Below, piece after piece: positions 39,508 to 50,870 of a DNA stretch of 64,000 nt. The notes beneath the pieces were generated by a model, which was not told the DNA's origin, ran no database searches, and saw only the letters and a program-made list of their open reading frames with translations. The DNA is from Linyphia triangularis (Eukaryota > Arthropoda > Arachnida > Araneae > Linyphiidae). Made by a program: the position numbers and the translations under genes. The stretch lies in contig OZ021724.1 in assembly GCA_963978545.1 (NCBI GenBank), forward strand, positions 99,895,163-99,959,162, in the 5' to 3' direction. Each line of letters begins with the position of its first letter. Positions within the stretch are counted from its first letter, which is position 1.

Positions 39508-40226
39508 TACTTTCAATTACCCATGTATATACATAAGGTAATAAAAGTATAGCTATATAAAAAGAATTTTGATTTTTTTGCATTTCTCCACGTTTTGGAA
39601 CATCCTGATTTCAAAAAAGTGATCTAGAAAAAATGTCTGTCTGTGTGTGTGTATGTGTGTCTGTGGTCCTCATAACTCCCGAACAAATTGACCTACGATT
39701 TTCAATTTTGGTGTGAAAGTTGGTGATAGCCATGGGACCTACCGTTCAGGTTTTCGTCAAAATCGCACGCGTAAGGTATCTGCCTTTGGAAAAATCATGT
39801 TTTTCAGTAATTGCTAAAAAACGGCTCTAACGATTTTGTTCAAAATCGCTGTAGTAATGCCTCTTAAGGTGTTCTAAACATCCCCACCACCGAAATTCCC
39901 GTAAAAAAGCCTAAATGGCTTAAAAAGTTCTAAATTTAACACAGTGTTGTTCTCTTTCCTTGAGCATACCTCATCAACGATTTTTTATTTTTTTTTATCT
40001 CTGATCAGTCTTGCTTACAAGGAAGGATAATATAAGAATTATCGATAAGCATATCGCCAATTTTTTTTTTTTTTTTTTTAAAGACTCATATAAAAATTAC
40101 CACAAAAAATATTGCCAAACTGGCAATTTTTCTAAACGACCGATGAAAATATAAAAATGATAAATTACACAAATCTGCATCAGCAATATAGTGTAATTGA
40201 AAGTTGTGCGATGTTCCACATGCCAA
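39508..40226 (+). mobile_element. Family B element, copy 7
   Basis: Palindromic head TTTCAATTACCCATGTATAT, full internal order, and the 3' end GTGTAATTGAAAGTTGTGCG with GATGTTCCACATGCC. Poly-T at 40062-40079 marks the second A/T-rich slippage site of the family. Confidence 0.82.
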
Positions 40227-40535
40227 GTCTTATATGCCTTTTGATTTTTGTAGTTGCACTTCGACGTTAAATTTATTTCTTATGGTAAATTACAATTTGC
40301 CTGATTTTCTAATATAGTTTTGAAGTCACATAATATAATAATGTTTATCAAAATGAAGGTGCACATATGTGCTTCTAGAAATGAAGTGCTGAAGTACTTG
40401 CTTGTACTAATTGGAGCTCAATTTGAATGCATAAGGTGTACATACACATATGAACTTTTTTTTTAATTATCACTTTAAGAACCTGATTTTTTTTACATCT
40501 TAAAGATCATAATTAGTAGAGATGTTTACATTAAA
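40227..40535. other. AT-rich spacer, nothing recognised
   Basis: Lies between two B copies in opposite orientation. Confidence 0.4.
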
Positions 40536-41208
40536 AACTAGGGGTGGGGAACATCGCCCAATTTTCAATTACACTGTAATACTGACGTTGATTTGTTTCG
40601 CTTGTATATAAAAAAAAAAAAATAATAATAATAATGATTTTGGCGATATACTTTTCGATAATCCCTATATTATCTTTTATTATAAGTGAAACTGAGAGGA
40701 GAAGAAAAAACGATCGTTGATGAGGTATGCTCAAGGGAAGAGAGCTCTGTGTTGAAGTCATTCATTTTCCAAATTTTTACGTCATTAAAAAATTTTTACG
40801 GGAATTTCGGTGGTGCGTATGTTTAGAACACCTTAAGAAGCTTTACCACAGCGATTTTTATCAATATCGTTAGAGGCGTTTTTTATCAATCATTGAATAA
40901 CATGATTTTTTCAATGGCAGCAACCTTATGCGCGTGCGCGATTTTGACGAAAACCTTAATGGTAGGTATCATGGCCGCCACTAACCCTCACACCAAATTT
41001 GAACATCGTAGGTCAATTTGTTCGGGAGTTATGATGACCACAGACACACATACACACACAGACTGACATTTTTTCTTGTTTGCATTTTTGAAATCAGGAT
41101 GTTTCCAAAACGTGGAGAAATGCAAAAAAGTAATTTTTTTTTTTTACCGAATGCTATGCTTTCATTACCCTATGTATATATACATATGGGTAATTGAAAG
41201 TAAAAATC
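40536..41208 (-). mobile_element. Family B element, copy 8
   Basis: Starts with AAAACTAGGGGTGGGGAACA (complement of the B end) and finishes with the head complement CATATGGGTAATTGAAAGTA. With copy 7 it forms a large tail-to-tail inverted pair. Confidence 0.82.
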
Positions 41209-41741
41209 AGTTTTACACAAAAATTAATTTGCCAAGTACCATTTAACCCATTAATTAGCATATCTTTGAGCAGTGATTGCTCAAATGTCATGATCCAATA
41301 AAACAAAAATTACAGTTGGACATTGTTCGTATCATCATTTTTAATGTTTTGACCCTCCAATCAAGGTTTTACCATATTAAGGATTTACGTAGCAATTAAT
41401 CTTTCAGCTAGTAAAGCGAGCTTATGCTTGCGCAACATTAAAACCTTTAGCGAGCTTGGTTTTGCAGAGCAATGAACCTTTCAGCGAGCGAAGCTAGCCT
41501 GTTCGCTAATCGCCAAAAGCTGGAACCTATACACCAATGACGGGTCTCCACAACGCTGGGCCACACAGCTTGTCATGTCGATTAAATGTTTAAAATTACG
41601 TACATATATTGATAAATATTTCTGAATACATGCATGAAAGTATACATTTAACTTACACGAATGAAATAATGTTATAATTATAGTTAAAATTTTTGCCAAT
41701 TTTCTCCAAAATATATCTATTTAAGCATGGCTATCTTGAAT
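41209..41741 (-). repeat. Segment homologous to the E' core
   Basis: 41330-41580 is the inverse of 25480-25640 (ACCTATACACCAATGACGGG against CCGTCATTGGTGTATAGGT; AGCAATGAACCTTTCAG). No head or tandem units were detected, so this is a fragment or an independent repeat captured by E'. Confidence 0.55.
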
Positions 41742-42290
41742 ATTTATAATAAAATTAAAAGTTGTGCGATGTTCGGCACTTCTAATATTTTACTTTCAAT
41801 CACCCATATGTTTACATTTGGTAATGAAAGTATAGCGTTCGGGTGTATGAGTGTATGTATATATGTGTGTACGAGGTCATCATAACTCCGGAAGAAATTG
41901 CCCTTGTTTTGCGTAAAAGGATGAAATCGTGAAAAAGTCATGTTTTTTTAGAAATTGCTAAGAAACGGCTCTAATGAACTTGATCAAAATCTCCGTGATA
42001 ATTCATCTTAATGTGTTTTAATTCGAAATTCGTATAAAAAAGTGATAAAAGCGTAAAAAAATTAAAAACGAGTGCCTTTAACACAAAGCTCTCTGCCCTT
42101 GAGCATCACCCATCAATTATTGATTTTTTTCTGTTTCTCGCACAAAGAAGGACAATGAAAAAAAGGACACATTAAAGGATGCTTGTTCCATTTCGCCATC
42201 TTGGTGTCTTATATATATATATCGCCAAACTAGTTATTTTTATTTAAATGGCTGAAATATGAAGATAAACCAATATCTTCAACGAAATAA
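41742..42290 (+). mobile_element. Family B element, copy 9, with extra B 3' end
   Basis: 41742-41785 is a B 3' end (AAAAGTTGTGCGATGTTCGG). A new head follows at 41796 (CAATCACCCATATG, GGTAATGAAAGTATAG), then a shortened body (CATAACTCCGGAAGAAATTG, AACACAAAGCTCTCTGCC). So parts of two B copies lie end to end. Confidence 0.65.
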
Positions 42291-42926
42291 TAGTTCGGTA
42301 TATTCATTTCTCCCCATCACAGCTCTGCACTAACCATCCAGACCCATTATTTTTTTCCAAGCCTCAGAAATACTTCCAATCCAACCATACAGAACATAAC
42401 TCCCTCTCCATCTCTAGTATATCCCAACACCATAAGAATCTATTCAATCACGGAAAACTAAACCCAAGCATTTCTCGCCAAGCCACCCGACCCTCCAAAA
42501 TCCCCACTACTTAAACATTTCCAGCCCCTCCAAATGGGTACCACACACGAAGACATAAAAATTCATAACGGGGGAGAACCATCTCACACAGTCTGGACAG
42601 ACGGACATCAATCCCCGAAACCCCCCTTACTCGAAAAGTAATATACTTGCCACCCCCCATAACAAACTTACCCCCCCCCCCTCCTAATGCGTGTCCATAA
42701 GTAATAACTGCCCCCTTCAAAAAGCAACACAATATGAAAATAATAGAATAAACCTTCTATGTGGATAAAAAAATGGACATTTAACAAGGCGTTTGAGTAA
42801 TATTTAGATATGAAATTCTCACTTTAAAAAGTGGCGAGGTGTATATGTCATCAGGGGCAGTTGTGATTGAATTGATGAAATCGCCTTGCTCGTACGTCTA
42901 ATTAAATTCAGTCTTGCCCTCAGTTG
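42291..42926. other. C-rich, G-poor unique block
   Basis: 42300-42720 has long stretches of A, C and T with few G, with C runs at about 42672-42681. No gene recognised; the minus frame at 42511-42732 reflects the composition. Confidence 0.5.
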
Positions 42927-43486
42927 TGGAGGTCGGAAGTATCGATCAAAATAAATATCGATATTATATCGTTGGATTGAAAAAAATAGCGATAAAATAT
43001 CAATATATCGATACATGATTTTTTTTTTATTTGATTTTTAGTTTTGCCAGAAACAAAGTTTTTCGGGGCAAATTTCTACTTTTCATGATTGCTTTTTTGT
43101 AAGGTGACTACTTTTTCAACTGAAATGCATCTTTTACAAAAAAAAAAAAGAAGTTATATTTTCACTTAATTGGTGCAGTGATTTTAGGAAAAATTGAGAT
43201 AATTTTCAATAGCTTTTAAGTGGATGGAAAATATTGAATATTGGTGCCATTTTAACTGTCTCTCAGCCAAGTTCAAACTTTAGTTTTGAAGTTTTTGAAA
43301 AGGGAATAAATAAAATCGAAAAAACACATGGAACTACAAAATGATCATTAAAAAACTAAAAAAATTTAAAAAGATCGATATATAGGTGACTTGTAACGAT
43401 ATTTTTAATACAGATTTTTTTTTTTTTTTTTTTTTTTTTGATATATCGATACAAATATCATCGTATCGATATATCGCCTACCTCTA
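42927..43486. mobile_element. hAT-like MITE, copy 2
   Basis: Ends TGGAGGTCGGAAG and CGCCTACCTCTA, flanked by CTCAGTTG and CCCAGTTG (7 of 8 match; 42919-42926 and 43487-43494). Subterminal ATATCGATA words as in copy 1. A poly-T run lies at 43417-43439. Non-coding. Confidence 0.82.
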
Positions 43487-43884
43487 CCCAGTTGACAAAA
43501 TGTTCAACGGTTTGTTTGATTTTTAGAAAATGAACCTACAAGTTTTGAATGAACAAGTTCAGTACTAAGCACCCATAAAATACTTTATTGGATATTTTTC
43601 TTTTATTATTATTCTGACCAGACCCACGGCAGTTAGTCAAAATCCAAGTATAACGCCAAAATCCAAGTTGCTATGAAACCTATCTTTTCGAAGAGAGTAG
43701 GTACGCTAGTGATCGTGAAAGATTTGTCATGTTGCTTTTCGGCATGCCTTGTGAGAGTTTTCTGTTTTTTCTCCTATTCGAGGCATAAACTCAGGCAGTT
43801 TTCCTTTGTAGGACCACATAAAAAAAAATGTCCCTTTTTTTACAGATCTTTCTAACCCGATGTCTTCGTGTAATTCTTGCATAA
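43487..43884. other. Unique sequence, no gene called
   Basis: A 60-codon frame at 43673-43855 has no recognised motif. No named repeat. Confidence 0.4.
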
Positions 43885-44525
43885 TAGTCGAAGAGACAAC
43901 TGCAATTTTCGGACCCCATCAAACATCATTCTGAATTTTTTATAAAAATAGGAGAAAAGTGAGTAGATTACGAATCCACTGGTCTGCCGTGGCAAAAATG
44001 GCCGAAACTGGTCAAAAATCGACTTGGAATGAGTTGAACGAACATCCAATTGACAAATATGTCATAACTTACCAAAGAGAGAAAAAACTTTTTCGTCTGG
44101 CAGCCCACTGCATTTTGATTTTCAACGAGAAAAAGCGCAAACTGATCTCTGGCTCGGAAAACTTGTATCTTTTGAAAGTAAGTCGACAGTCATCAGTGAC
44201 GTAATGTTTCTTGCCAATTTGGCTCATTTATGAAAGATGCAAGTAAGCTATAGCCACACATCCGAATCGTCTGCAACCATCTTAATTGAAAATTAAAGAG
44301 TGAGGGTTGCCAAATTAAAAAAAATACTCATTATTTGGCAAGTTATGGCGCATTTGGCAATCGGATTTAGTTTAACTTAATAAAAGTCGATTTTTGACCA
44401 GTTTCGGCCATTTTTGCCACGGCAGACCAGTGGATTCGTAATCTACTCACTTTTCTCCAATTTCTATAAAAAAATTCAGAATGATGTTCGATGGGGTCCA
44501 AAAATTGCAGCCCCCTCTCAGTCTA
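43885..44525 (-). mobile_element. Family A MITE, copy 9
   Basis: Ends TAGTCGAAGAGACAACTGC and GCAGCCCCCTCTCAGTCTA. The centre is GTCATCAGTGACGTAATG with part of the left half-site deleted. Confidence 0.86.
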
Positions 44526-45677
44526 TTAACTCATGAAATGAACTTATCTTTGCATGTGCCCGCCATTTGTGGAAGTGAGCAAAGCGTATCTAAATAACAT
44601 TTCCCCGCCTTTGGGTTATTGTTAGGGGTGGCCATTTTTCTTCAGGTGATAATGGGCTAAAAAGACTGAGGGAGTGGGTGTCATTTTACTCCCCCTTCGG
44701 AGTGGAAAGATAGAACGAATGGGCCCTAATTTGTCATGTCCAAACGTGTTGGAAAGAGGCGAGGGTGCATGAAAAAAATTGTGGGAATTTCAAACACCTT
44801 GTGTAGGTTGCCATTTTTAGTGTTTATTAAAGGGGAAGAGAGGGGAGATGAATGGAGAATGATGAGGGGGGGAGGGGGGGGGTCGTAGTTTTTTGAGGGG
44901 AGTAGGGTGAAATTATCGTATGCGGGTGGTTAAGTGGTGATTGTTTTCTGGGGTGTCATTACGTGCCGTTCTGAGAATTGTTTTTAAGAGGTTTGTGGAA
45001 TGAAAGTAAATGTGTTTGAGTGCGTATGTTGACAGTGTTTTCTTTTTACCCATTTATGACGGTTGGCAAGAAAACTTGCCAATTGACGTTGTAGGTTTTT
45101 TTTTTATTTGCTAATAATTTTCGATTGTGGTACAACTTAGTGTTTTTAAAAAATCGTGAAAGTTATTTTCGAAATTCAAAATATACCTTTAAGTGATCGA
45201 AATAAACAAGGTAAAAGTTAAAAACAATGACTATTTAACCATTTCAAATTCGTCCTTAATGGGTTAATTTTACCTTTCTAGTGACGTACTGGTTTTGAGC
45301 TTAAAAAAACAAATCAAATTACTGTAATTATTTTGTTTTATAGTCAATTTGCATTTTATTTATGATGGTCTTTCTGACTTTCGTGATGTAAACAACTCCT
45401 AGTTAATTATGAAAGTACAACTCAATATAGATATTTTATTTTATTTAAAAATTCTTGAAATAAATACTAATATAAAACACCCATTATTGTGCTATAAACC
45501 TATATATGTACGTCTTAAAAATGTTTGTGAATATATTTAGTACACTCCAAAACGTAAATGAATAAGGCGGCAGATTTACGCACATACCATTTATAAGTTT
45601 AAACAAATACACTCACTTCTATGCATGTAAATTATTAATCTTACAAATCAGCTGTCCCTCCAAATTATAAATATAGT
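44526..45677. other. Unique region with G-rich block
   Basis: 44640-44960 is G-rich and C-poor (GGGGGGAGGGGGGGG at about 44868), the opposite skew to 42300-42720. The rest is AT-rich. No exon recognised. Confidence 0.45.
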
Positions 45678-45685
45678 ATCTATAG

Positions 45686-46659
45686 TAGAGATCGGAAATA
45701 TCGATCCAAATAAATATCGATACTATATCGTTGCAAAGAAAAAAATATCAATAAAATATCGATATATTGATACATGATTTTTTTTATTTGATTTTCAATT
45801 TTGCCAGAAACGAAGTTTTTTGGGGCAAAATTTCTACTTTTCATGAATTCATGCCAAAATTGTTTTAATAAATAAATTATAAAAACTGTTTTAATAAATA
45901 AATTATAAAAACTGTTTTAATAAATAAATTATAAAAACTGTTTTAATAAATAAATTATAAAAACTGTTTTAATAAATAAATTATAAAAACTGTTTTAATA
46001 AATAAATTATAAAAACTGTTTTAATAAATAAATTATAAAAACTGTTTTAATAAATAAATTATAAAAACTGTTTTAATAAATAAATTATAAAAACTGTTTT
46101 AATAAATAAATTATAAAAACTGTTTTAATAAATAAATTATAAAAACTGTTTTAATAAATAAATTATAAAAACTGTTTTAATAAATAAATAATATTATCAA
46201 TCTGAATAAATAAAACACATTTGGATGCCAATGCATAAATTCATATTTATTTTTAAAGAAGAAATTTTGACAAGTAGTTTACTGCACATTTTGCTGATAG
46301 AGATGTTTTTAATACTTAAAATTATATTCAAATTCCAGGCACACGTTGGGAACAGAAACGATGCTATGTTAATGACTACTAATAAATGATCTTATCTTTC
46401 CATTGCATTATGTTTTCGTTTAGGTTAGGGTGCCATTTTAACTGTTTCTCAGCCAAGTCCAAACTTTAGTTTCGAAGTTTTGGATGAAAAGTTTTGGAGA
46501 AAATCGAAAAAACACATGGAACTACAAAACGATCATCAAAAAACTAAAAATGTTTGAAAATATCGATACATCGGAGACTTGTATCGATATTTTTACTATG
46601 GATATTTTAAAAATAATATCGATTAACATATCGTCGTATCGATATATCGCCGGCCTCTA
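45686..46659. mobile_element. hAT-like MITE, copy 3, longest
   Basis: Ends TAGAGATCGG and CGGCCTCTA, with a perfect 8-bp duplication ATCTATAG (45678-45685 and 46660-46667). It carries extra internal sequence absent from copies 1 and 2 (about 46192-46430) and a 26-bp minisatellite. No transposase frame was seen in the extra part. Confidence 0.87.
45861..46191. repeat. 26-bp minisatellite, about 12.7 units
   Basis: The unit begins TGTTTTAATAAATAAATTAT and ends AAAAAC. Twelve complete units, apparently identical, run to 46172, plus a partial unit. Near-perfect identity inside an older element implies recent expansion. Confidence 0.95.
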
Positions 46660-46861
46660 ATCTATAGGTCACTTAAAATACAGTTTTATGTTTTTAATTG
46701 GGCATCCAAGAGATAAACTGTTAAAGATATTGTTTCACCTTGCACCAAAAATTGGTTCCCATTTAAGCAGCAACCAACAATTGGTGCTTACGTTTTACAA
46801 TTTAATGATAAATTTTTTTGATTTTAACAATATGCTGCCAAGGTGGGGGGACTCTAAGGAG
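46660..46861. other. Short unique stretch with 60-codon frame
   Basis: The frame 46688-46870 (plus) is less repetitive than most but has no recognised domain and overlaps the neighbouring repeat. Not called as a gene. Confidence 0.3.
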
Positions 46862-46955
46862 GAGATGTAGCCCCCTTGCAGCAAACTGATGTGATCGCAC
46901 GAGCGCGTTCGGGGGTTAGCGAGCGTTAATGAGCAGGGGGCAAAGCCCCTAGTAA
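46862..46955 (-). repeat. Family T head repeat, copy 1
   Basis: In the minus sense it begins ACTAGGGGCTTTGCCCCCTG, then CTCGCTAACCCCCG. This resembles 55085-55150 in plus sense. Its relation to the E tails, which contain GGGCTTTGCC, is possible but unproven. Confidence 0.5.
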
Positions 46956-46991
46956 TATTAAAAAAAGGGAAAAAACTACAAAATAAATTAT

Positions 46992-47687
46992 TTAAGGCGT
47001 CTTCTCACTTTAGGCACCTCGAAAATAGGCTATTTTCGCGATTTTTTTTCGAGGATTTTTGCAAACAATTATGGGATAAAATGGATCCTATATAATAAAC
47101 ACATCTTTCAAGTACAAGATTTTTTATTTTTTTATTTTTTTGAACAATTATTATAATAAAACAGTAGCATCGAAAAACCCGTGTAGAAATGTAATGTTCG
47201 TGGCTTGTTGATGAAATTTCCGAAACTATCCGGCCGATTGTCATGAAATTTGAATGACATATTTTTCATAGTTATGGCTATAGCGCATATCATCAAATTT
47301 TTGATATTCGCGAAAATAACAAAAGGGCGCACGTTTTTCGAAAAAGTAAAAAAAAAAAAAAAAAAAACGAGTTTTTTTGCAGTTTTTTGTAAAAAAAAAA
47401 AAATACTTCAAATCAAAATTTCAAAAATCTGATGATATGCGCTATAGCCATAACTATGAAGAATATGTCATTCAAATTTCATGACAATCGGCCGGATAGT
47501 TTCCGAAATTTCATCAACAAGCCACGAACATTACATTTCTACACGGGTTTTTCGATGCTACTGTTTTATTATAATAATTGTTCAAAAAAATAAAAAAATA
47601 AAAATTTTCTTGTACTTGAAAGATGTGTTTATTATATAGGATCCATTTTATGCCATTCGAGGTGCCTAAAGTGAGAAGACGCCTTAA
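46992..47687. mobile_element. Near-palindromic TTAA MITE (G)
   Basis: The left end TTAAGGCGTCTTCTCACTTT and right end AAAGTGAGAAGACGCCTTAA are exact complements. The two halves pair almost to the centre (GACAATCGGCCGGATAGTTT and its complement). TTAA edges suggest a piggyBac-like target. The halves differ mainly by an insertion near 47035-47085 and by A/T-run length at the centre. Non-coding frames here are antisense images of each other. Confidence 0.85.
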
Positions 47688-48183
47688 GGACCAGGGTAAA
47701 CACTTTTTTTACATCTTTATTGAATGTATACTTTTGTAAACTTTCTGCAATCATCCGTTCTCTCTCTACATGATCTTTTTCTCGTCTGGCACTGCTGCAG
47801 AGGTGTGCTTCATCCATAATTGCCTCAGAATGAAAATATCCAAGAAAATCCTCAAACATGGATGGAACTCAATAGGATACTGGAAGTTTACATTTATTGG
47901 TGAAGAAATAAGAGCTCCAGTATTCGGGTCATATGCAGAGGTTGTGTGTTCGATTGGTTGGTTGGTTGTATTCAGATTATCTGGCGCCGTCAGCAACACG
48001 AGGGCTATAATGCGCCGAAACATTTCGTCATTAGACAAGCCAACATAGATTTACAAACACCCATGCCAACACGGGACTCGAACCCGCAACCTCTCGGTCT
48101 AGAAGCCAGCACGCTGACCACTATACCGTTTGGTCGGCGGTTGTGTGTTCGAAATTCCTCTGTGTGAAATGCAGTTCACAAAC
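47688..48183 (-). pseudogene. THAP-like exon remnant, SINE-interrupted
   Basis: In the minus sense, removing the SINE and one copy of its duplication gives a continuous frame starting right after TTACTTGTAG, which could be a 3' splice site. It reads CELHFTQRNFE (C-x2-H-F as at the end of a C2CH THAP zinc finger), then SAYDPNTGALISSP, a layout seen in arthropod THAP proteins. A one-base frame change follows, and the second frame (MFEDFLGYFHSEAIMDEAH, then a charged stretch) stays open to the TTAA MITE. THAP domains bind DNA and occur in host factors and P-element-type transposases; which one this was cannot be decided. The first Cys pair of the finger would lie in an upstream exon not found here. 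Confidence 0.5.
47954..48138 (-). mobile_element. tRNA-derived SINE, copy 3
   Basis: Intact A-box-like TAGTGGTCAGCGTG and B box GGTTCGAGTCC, the same body and a tail of about three AACC units. A perfect 14-bp duplication GGTTGTGTGTTCGA borders it (47940-47953 and 48139-48152). It is inserted in the THAP-like exon. Confidence 0.92.
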
Positions 48184-48345
48184 CTACAAGTAATTTATTA
48201 ATGAAAACTGCATATACAAAAGAACAAAAAGTATAATGTGACGTAAATACACCATTTTACTAGTTTGTACTGGTTTTATATTTAATTTGACATTTTCCTC
48301 ATTTCATGAGCGCAACAAGCTATATGTACTTTTATGAATATATTT
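48184..48345. other. Spacer between THAP remnant and LTR pair
   Basis: On the minus strand this would be the intron before the THAP-like exon; TTACTTGTAG at 48184-48193 is the candidate acceptor. Nothing else recognised. Confidence 0.35.
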
Positions 48346-48810
48346 TGTTATGAATTTTTCCACTGAGGCAATGATGGCACAGTTTTCATGGTTTAAAAAT
48401 ATTTATTCTCTCTTCAGAAAACTCACAGAATTTATTCACAGGCAACAGTTTAATTACTCTCAAGCTTCAACACAAGCTTCAACAAAAATAACTTCGAATT
48501 CAGCGATTATACAAGCTCACTCCAATAGGTAAACAAAGCGATCAGCTTTCAACGAACTCCGAAGTCAATCTGAAAACTTTCCCGTTCTCCAGTCTTTTAT
48601 ATACAAGCGCGTGAGACATTCTCGAAATTTCCAGCCAATCCATAGAAAAGAAATATCTCGAAACTTCTCGATGGCTTTAGGTGTTGCCACCTTTTTCTAA
48701 CTTGTATAATCGCTATTAATTAATAAATAAAATAAGATAAAAATAAATTACAATAGAATTTTGAAATAATACGTCACTATTTACAATATATACAGACAAT
48801 TTGTGCAACA
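48346..48810 (+). mobile_element. Solo LTR pair, left member
   Basis: Starts TGTTATGAATTTTTCCACTG and ends TTTGTGCAACA, with the TG...CA termini typical of LTRs. Length 465 bp, with no internal region on either side. It is followed by ATAT but preceded by ATTT, so its own duplication is imperfect. Confidence 0.75.
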
Positions 48811-48814
48811 ATAT

Positions 48815-49275
48815 TGTTATGAATTTTTCCACTGATGCAATGATGGTGCAGTTTTTAGGGTATAAAAATGTTTATTCTCTCTTCAGTATATCACAAAAGT
48901 TATTTAAAGACAACAGTGTAATCACTCTCCAACTTCAACACAAGCTTCAACAAAAACAACTTCGAATACAGCGATTATACAAGCTCCCTCCAATAGGTAA
49001 ACAACGCGATTAGCTTTTATCGAAGTCCGAAGTCAATCTGAAAACTTTCCCGATCTCCGGTCTTAATATAACAGGCGCGTGAGAACATTTCCGAAATTTC
49101 CAGCCAATTCGTTGAACAAGAAACATCTCGAAATTTCTCGATTGCTTTAGGTCTTGCCACCTTTTCCTAACCTGTATAATTGCTGCTGATAAATAAAATA
49201 AGTTAAAATAAATTACAATAGAGTTTTAAAATAATACGTCACTATTTACACTATATACAGACAATTTGTGCAACA
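48815..49275 (+). mobile_element. Solo LTR pair, right member
   Basis: 461 bp, the same family as the left member with scattered differences. It is flanked by perfect 4-bp ATAT duplications (48811-48814 and 49276-49279). A 4-bp ATAT target is known for some Ty3/gypsy-type elements, so that class is inferred. No gag-pol. Confidence 0.8.
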
Positions 49276-49279
49276 ATAT

Positions 49280-50559
49280 GTTAACAGAGATTAAAAACAG
49301 AGGGTTTATCATGTGCCAGCCAAACTTTATTTGACGTCCCCTTGCCTAGCTGTGGAGAAAATATAATTCTTAAAATGTTCAAATGCCTACGGCGTTCATT
49401 GGAAGGCAGTTTTTAAGTACATTTAATTCCAAACGAATGAATTGATATGAGTTAATGCGATATTTTTGTAGAATTTTTGATAATCTCATGACGTAAGGAA
49501 CATAACAAAATATATTAAGTTTCAAATAAGCTTAGTCTAAAATTAAACAATTCGCCGTGTAGTTTCACAAATTATAAAGACTATATATTCCACTTTGTAA
49601 ATAAATTGTTTCAAACTAAGCCTCATTCATTAATACTTTATTTAAATCAATTGGCTCAAAATATAACCTACTTATAGAGAATTAGAGCTTTTATATTTTT
49701 CCTTTCCGATTTATAATATTGCTTATTTTGCACGCAGTCATTTTATTCCATGCGTTTCATAAAGTTTATTTTAGAAGAAGGAATAATTAAAAAGTATCAG
49801 GCGATAGTTTTAATTTGAAATAAGTAGCTTTTGCAGGAATTTTCTTCCTGAAAATAATTGCATTTTATATACTTTAACGAAATTGTTCTAAAACTGTGTA
49901 AGAATTCTCTTTATCTGCCCATTCTATGACAGGATTTATAGAGGCAAACTTTGTATACAGCGCTGTGTTTTGGTGAGGAATAGGTGTTTAAAAATTCCCC
50001 CATTTAATGTCAAATTCTAATATCAAACACATATCCATAGCATTAAGCCTAATGGAAATTCAAGTGCTCACAAATTTCTAATTGTGTTCGTTTTAAATGA
50101 AAGAAAATAAATATGTGAAAACAATATTGCAATAAGCATTTTAATCACTAATCAACAAATAATATATAAAATAAGAAAATATTATACCCGATTTTTCTAC
50201 TAACAATAAGCGGACTTTGTTCAATAAGTTTGCAAATTCTGAAAATCTTCTATCGAAATACGTGACGTCACAGCAAATTTTTCTGCTAGAGCTCTAGCTT
50301 TAGTACTAAGTAGGTGTTACTAAATGACGCTATCAGCAGTTTTATAGGACAGCGCCTGACCATTTTACTTTACTTAGACACAATTTTTATAACACAAATG
50401 GAAAGTTTTATAAAAAAGGCTAAAACCTGCGGAGAATTTATTGAGAGTAAATGTATACTTTATAGAGAGTACTAGTTACATAAAGACTTTTACTTAAAAC
50501 ACCATTGAAAAAAGTATGATATTTGATTAGTCTGTTCCGTCACCAACCAAAAACATGGA
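49280..50559. other. Unique AT-rich sequence, no gene called
   Basis: The longest stretch without a recognised repeat in the right half. No open frame with a motif was found. Confidence 0.4.
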
Positions 50560-50745
50560 TAGGGGAGGCCTATGTACCTAGGGCCGCATTTTTTCAATGC
50601 ACAAAAAGTGAGCCACTGAGCTGTTTAAAAATGTGAAACTGACATGCATACATCGTTATAGTAATAACTTCCCATTGGGATTAATATAAATACTTAAAAT
50701 AATAGATTCTGTCAAATAGAAGGTTTTTAAAGAAATTTCCTAAAA

Positions 50746-50780
50746 GGCCCTAGGTACAAGACCTCGTTGTACCTAGGGCC
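50746..50780. repeat. Perfect 14-bp stem hairpin, copy 1
   Basis: GGCCCTAGGTACAA, loop GACCTCG, TTGTACCTAGGGCC. The stem repeats the TGTACCTAGG word found in both P termini. Confidence 0.9.
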
Positions 50781-50870
50781 AGTAGCTGATGTACATAGGG
50801 CATTTTTCTTTAAGTGAGGTTTCAATCCATAATGAATACAAAAAAAACGCAGATGAATTTTATAAAAGAA

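Noticed and set aside
45861..46191. CRISPR-like array of 26-bp repeats
   Set aside because: Units are directly adjacent with no unique spacers, and the context is a eukaryotic hAT element.
47770..48048. 92-codon plus-strand frame
   Set aside because: Antisense to the THAP-like remnant and to the SINE; it crosses the insertion boundary.
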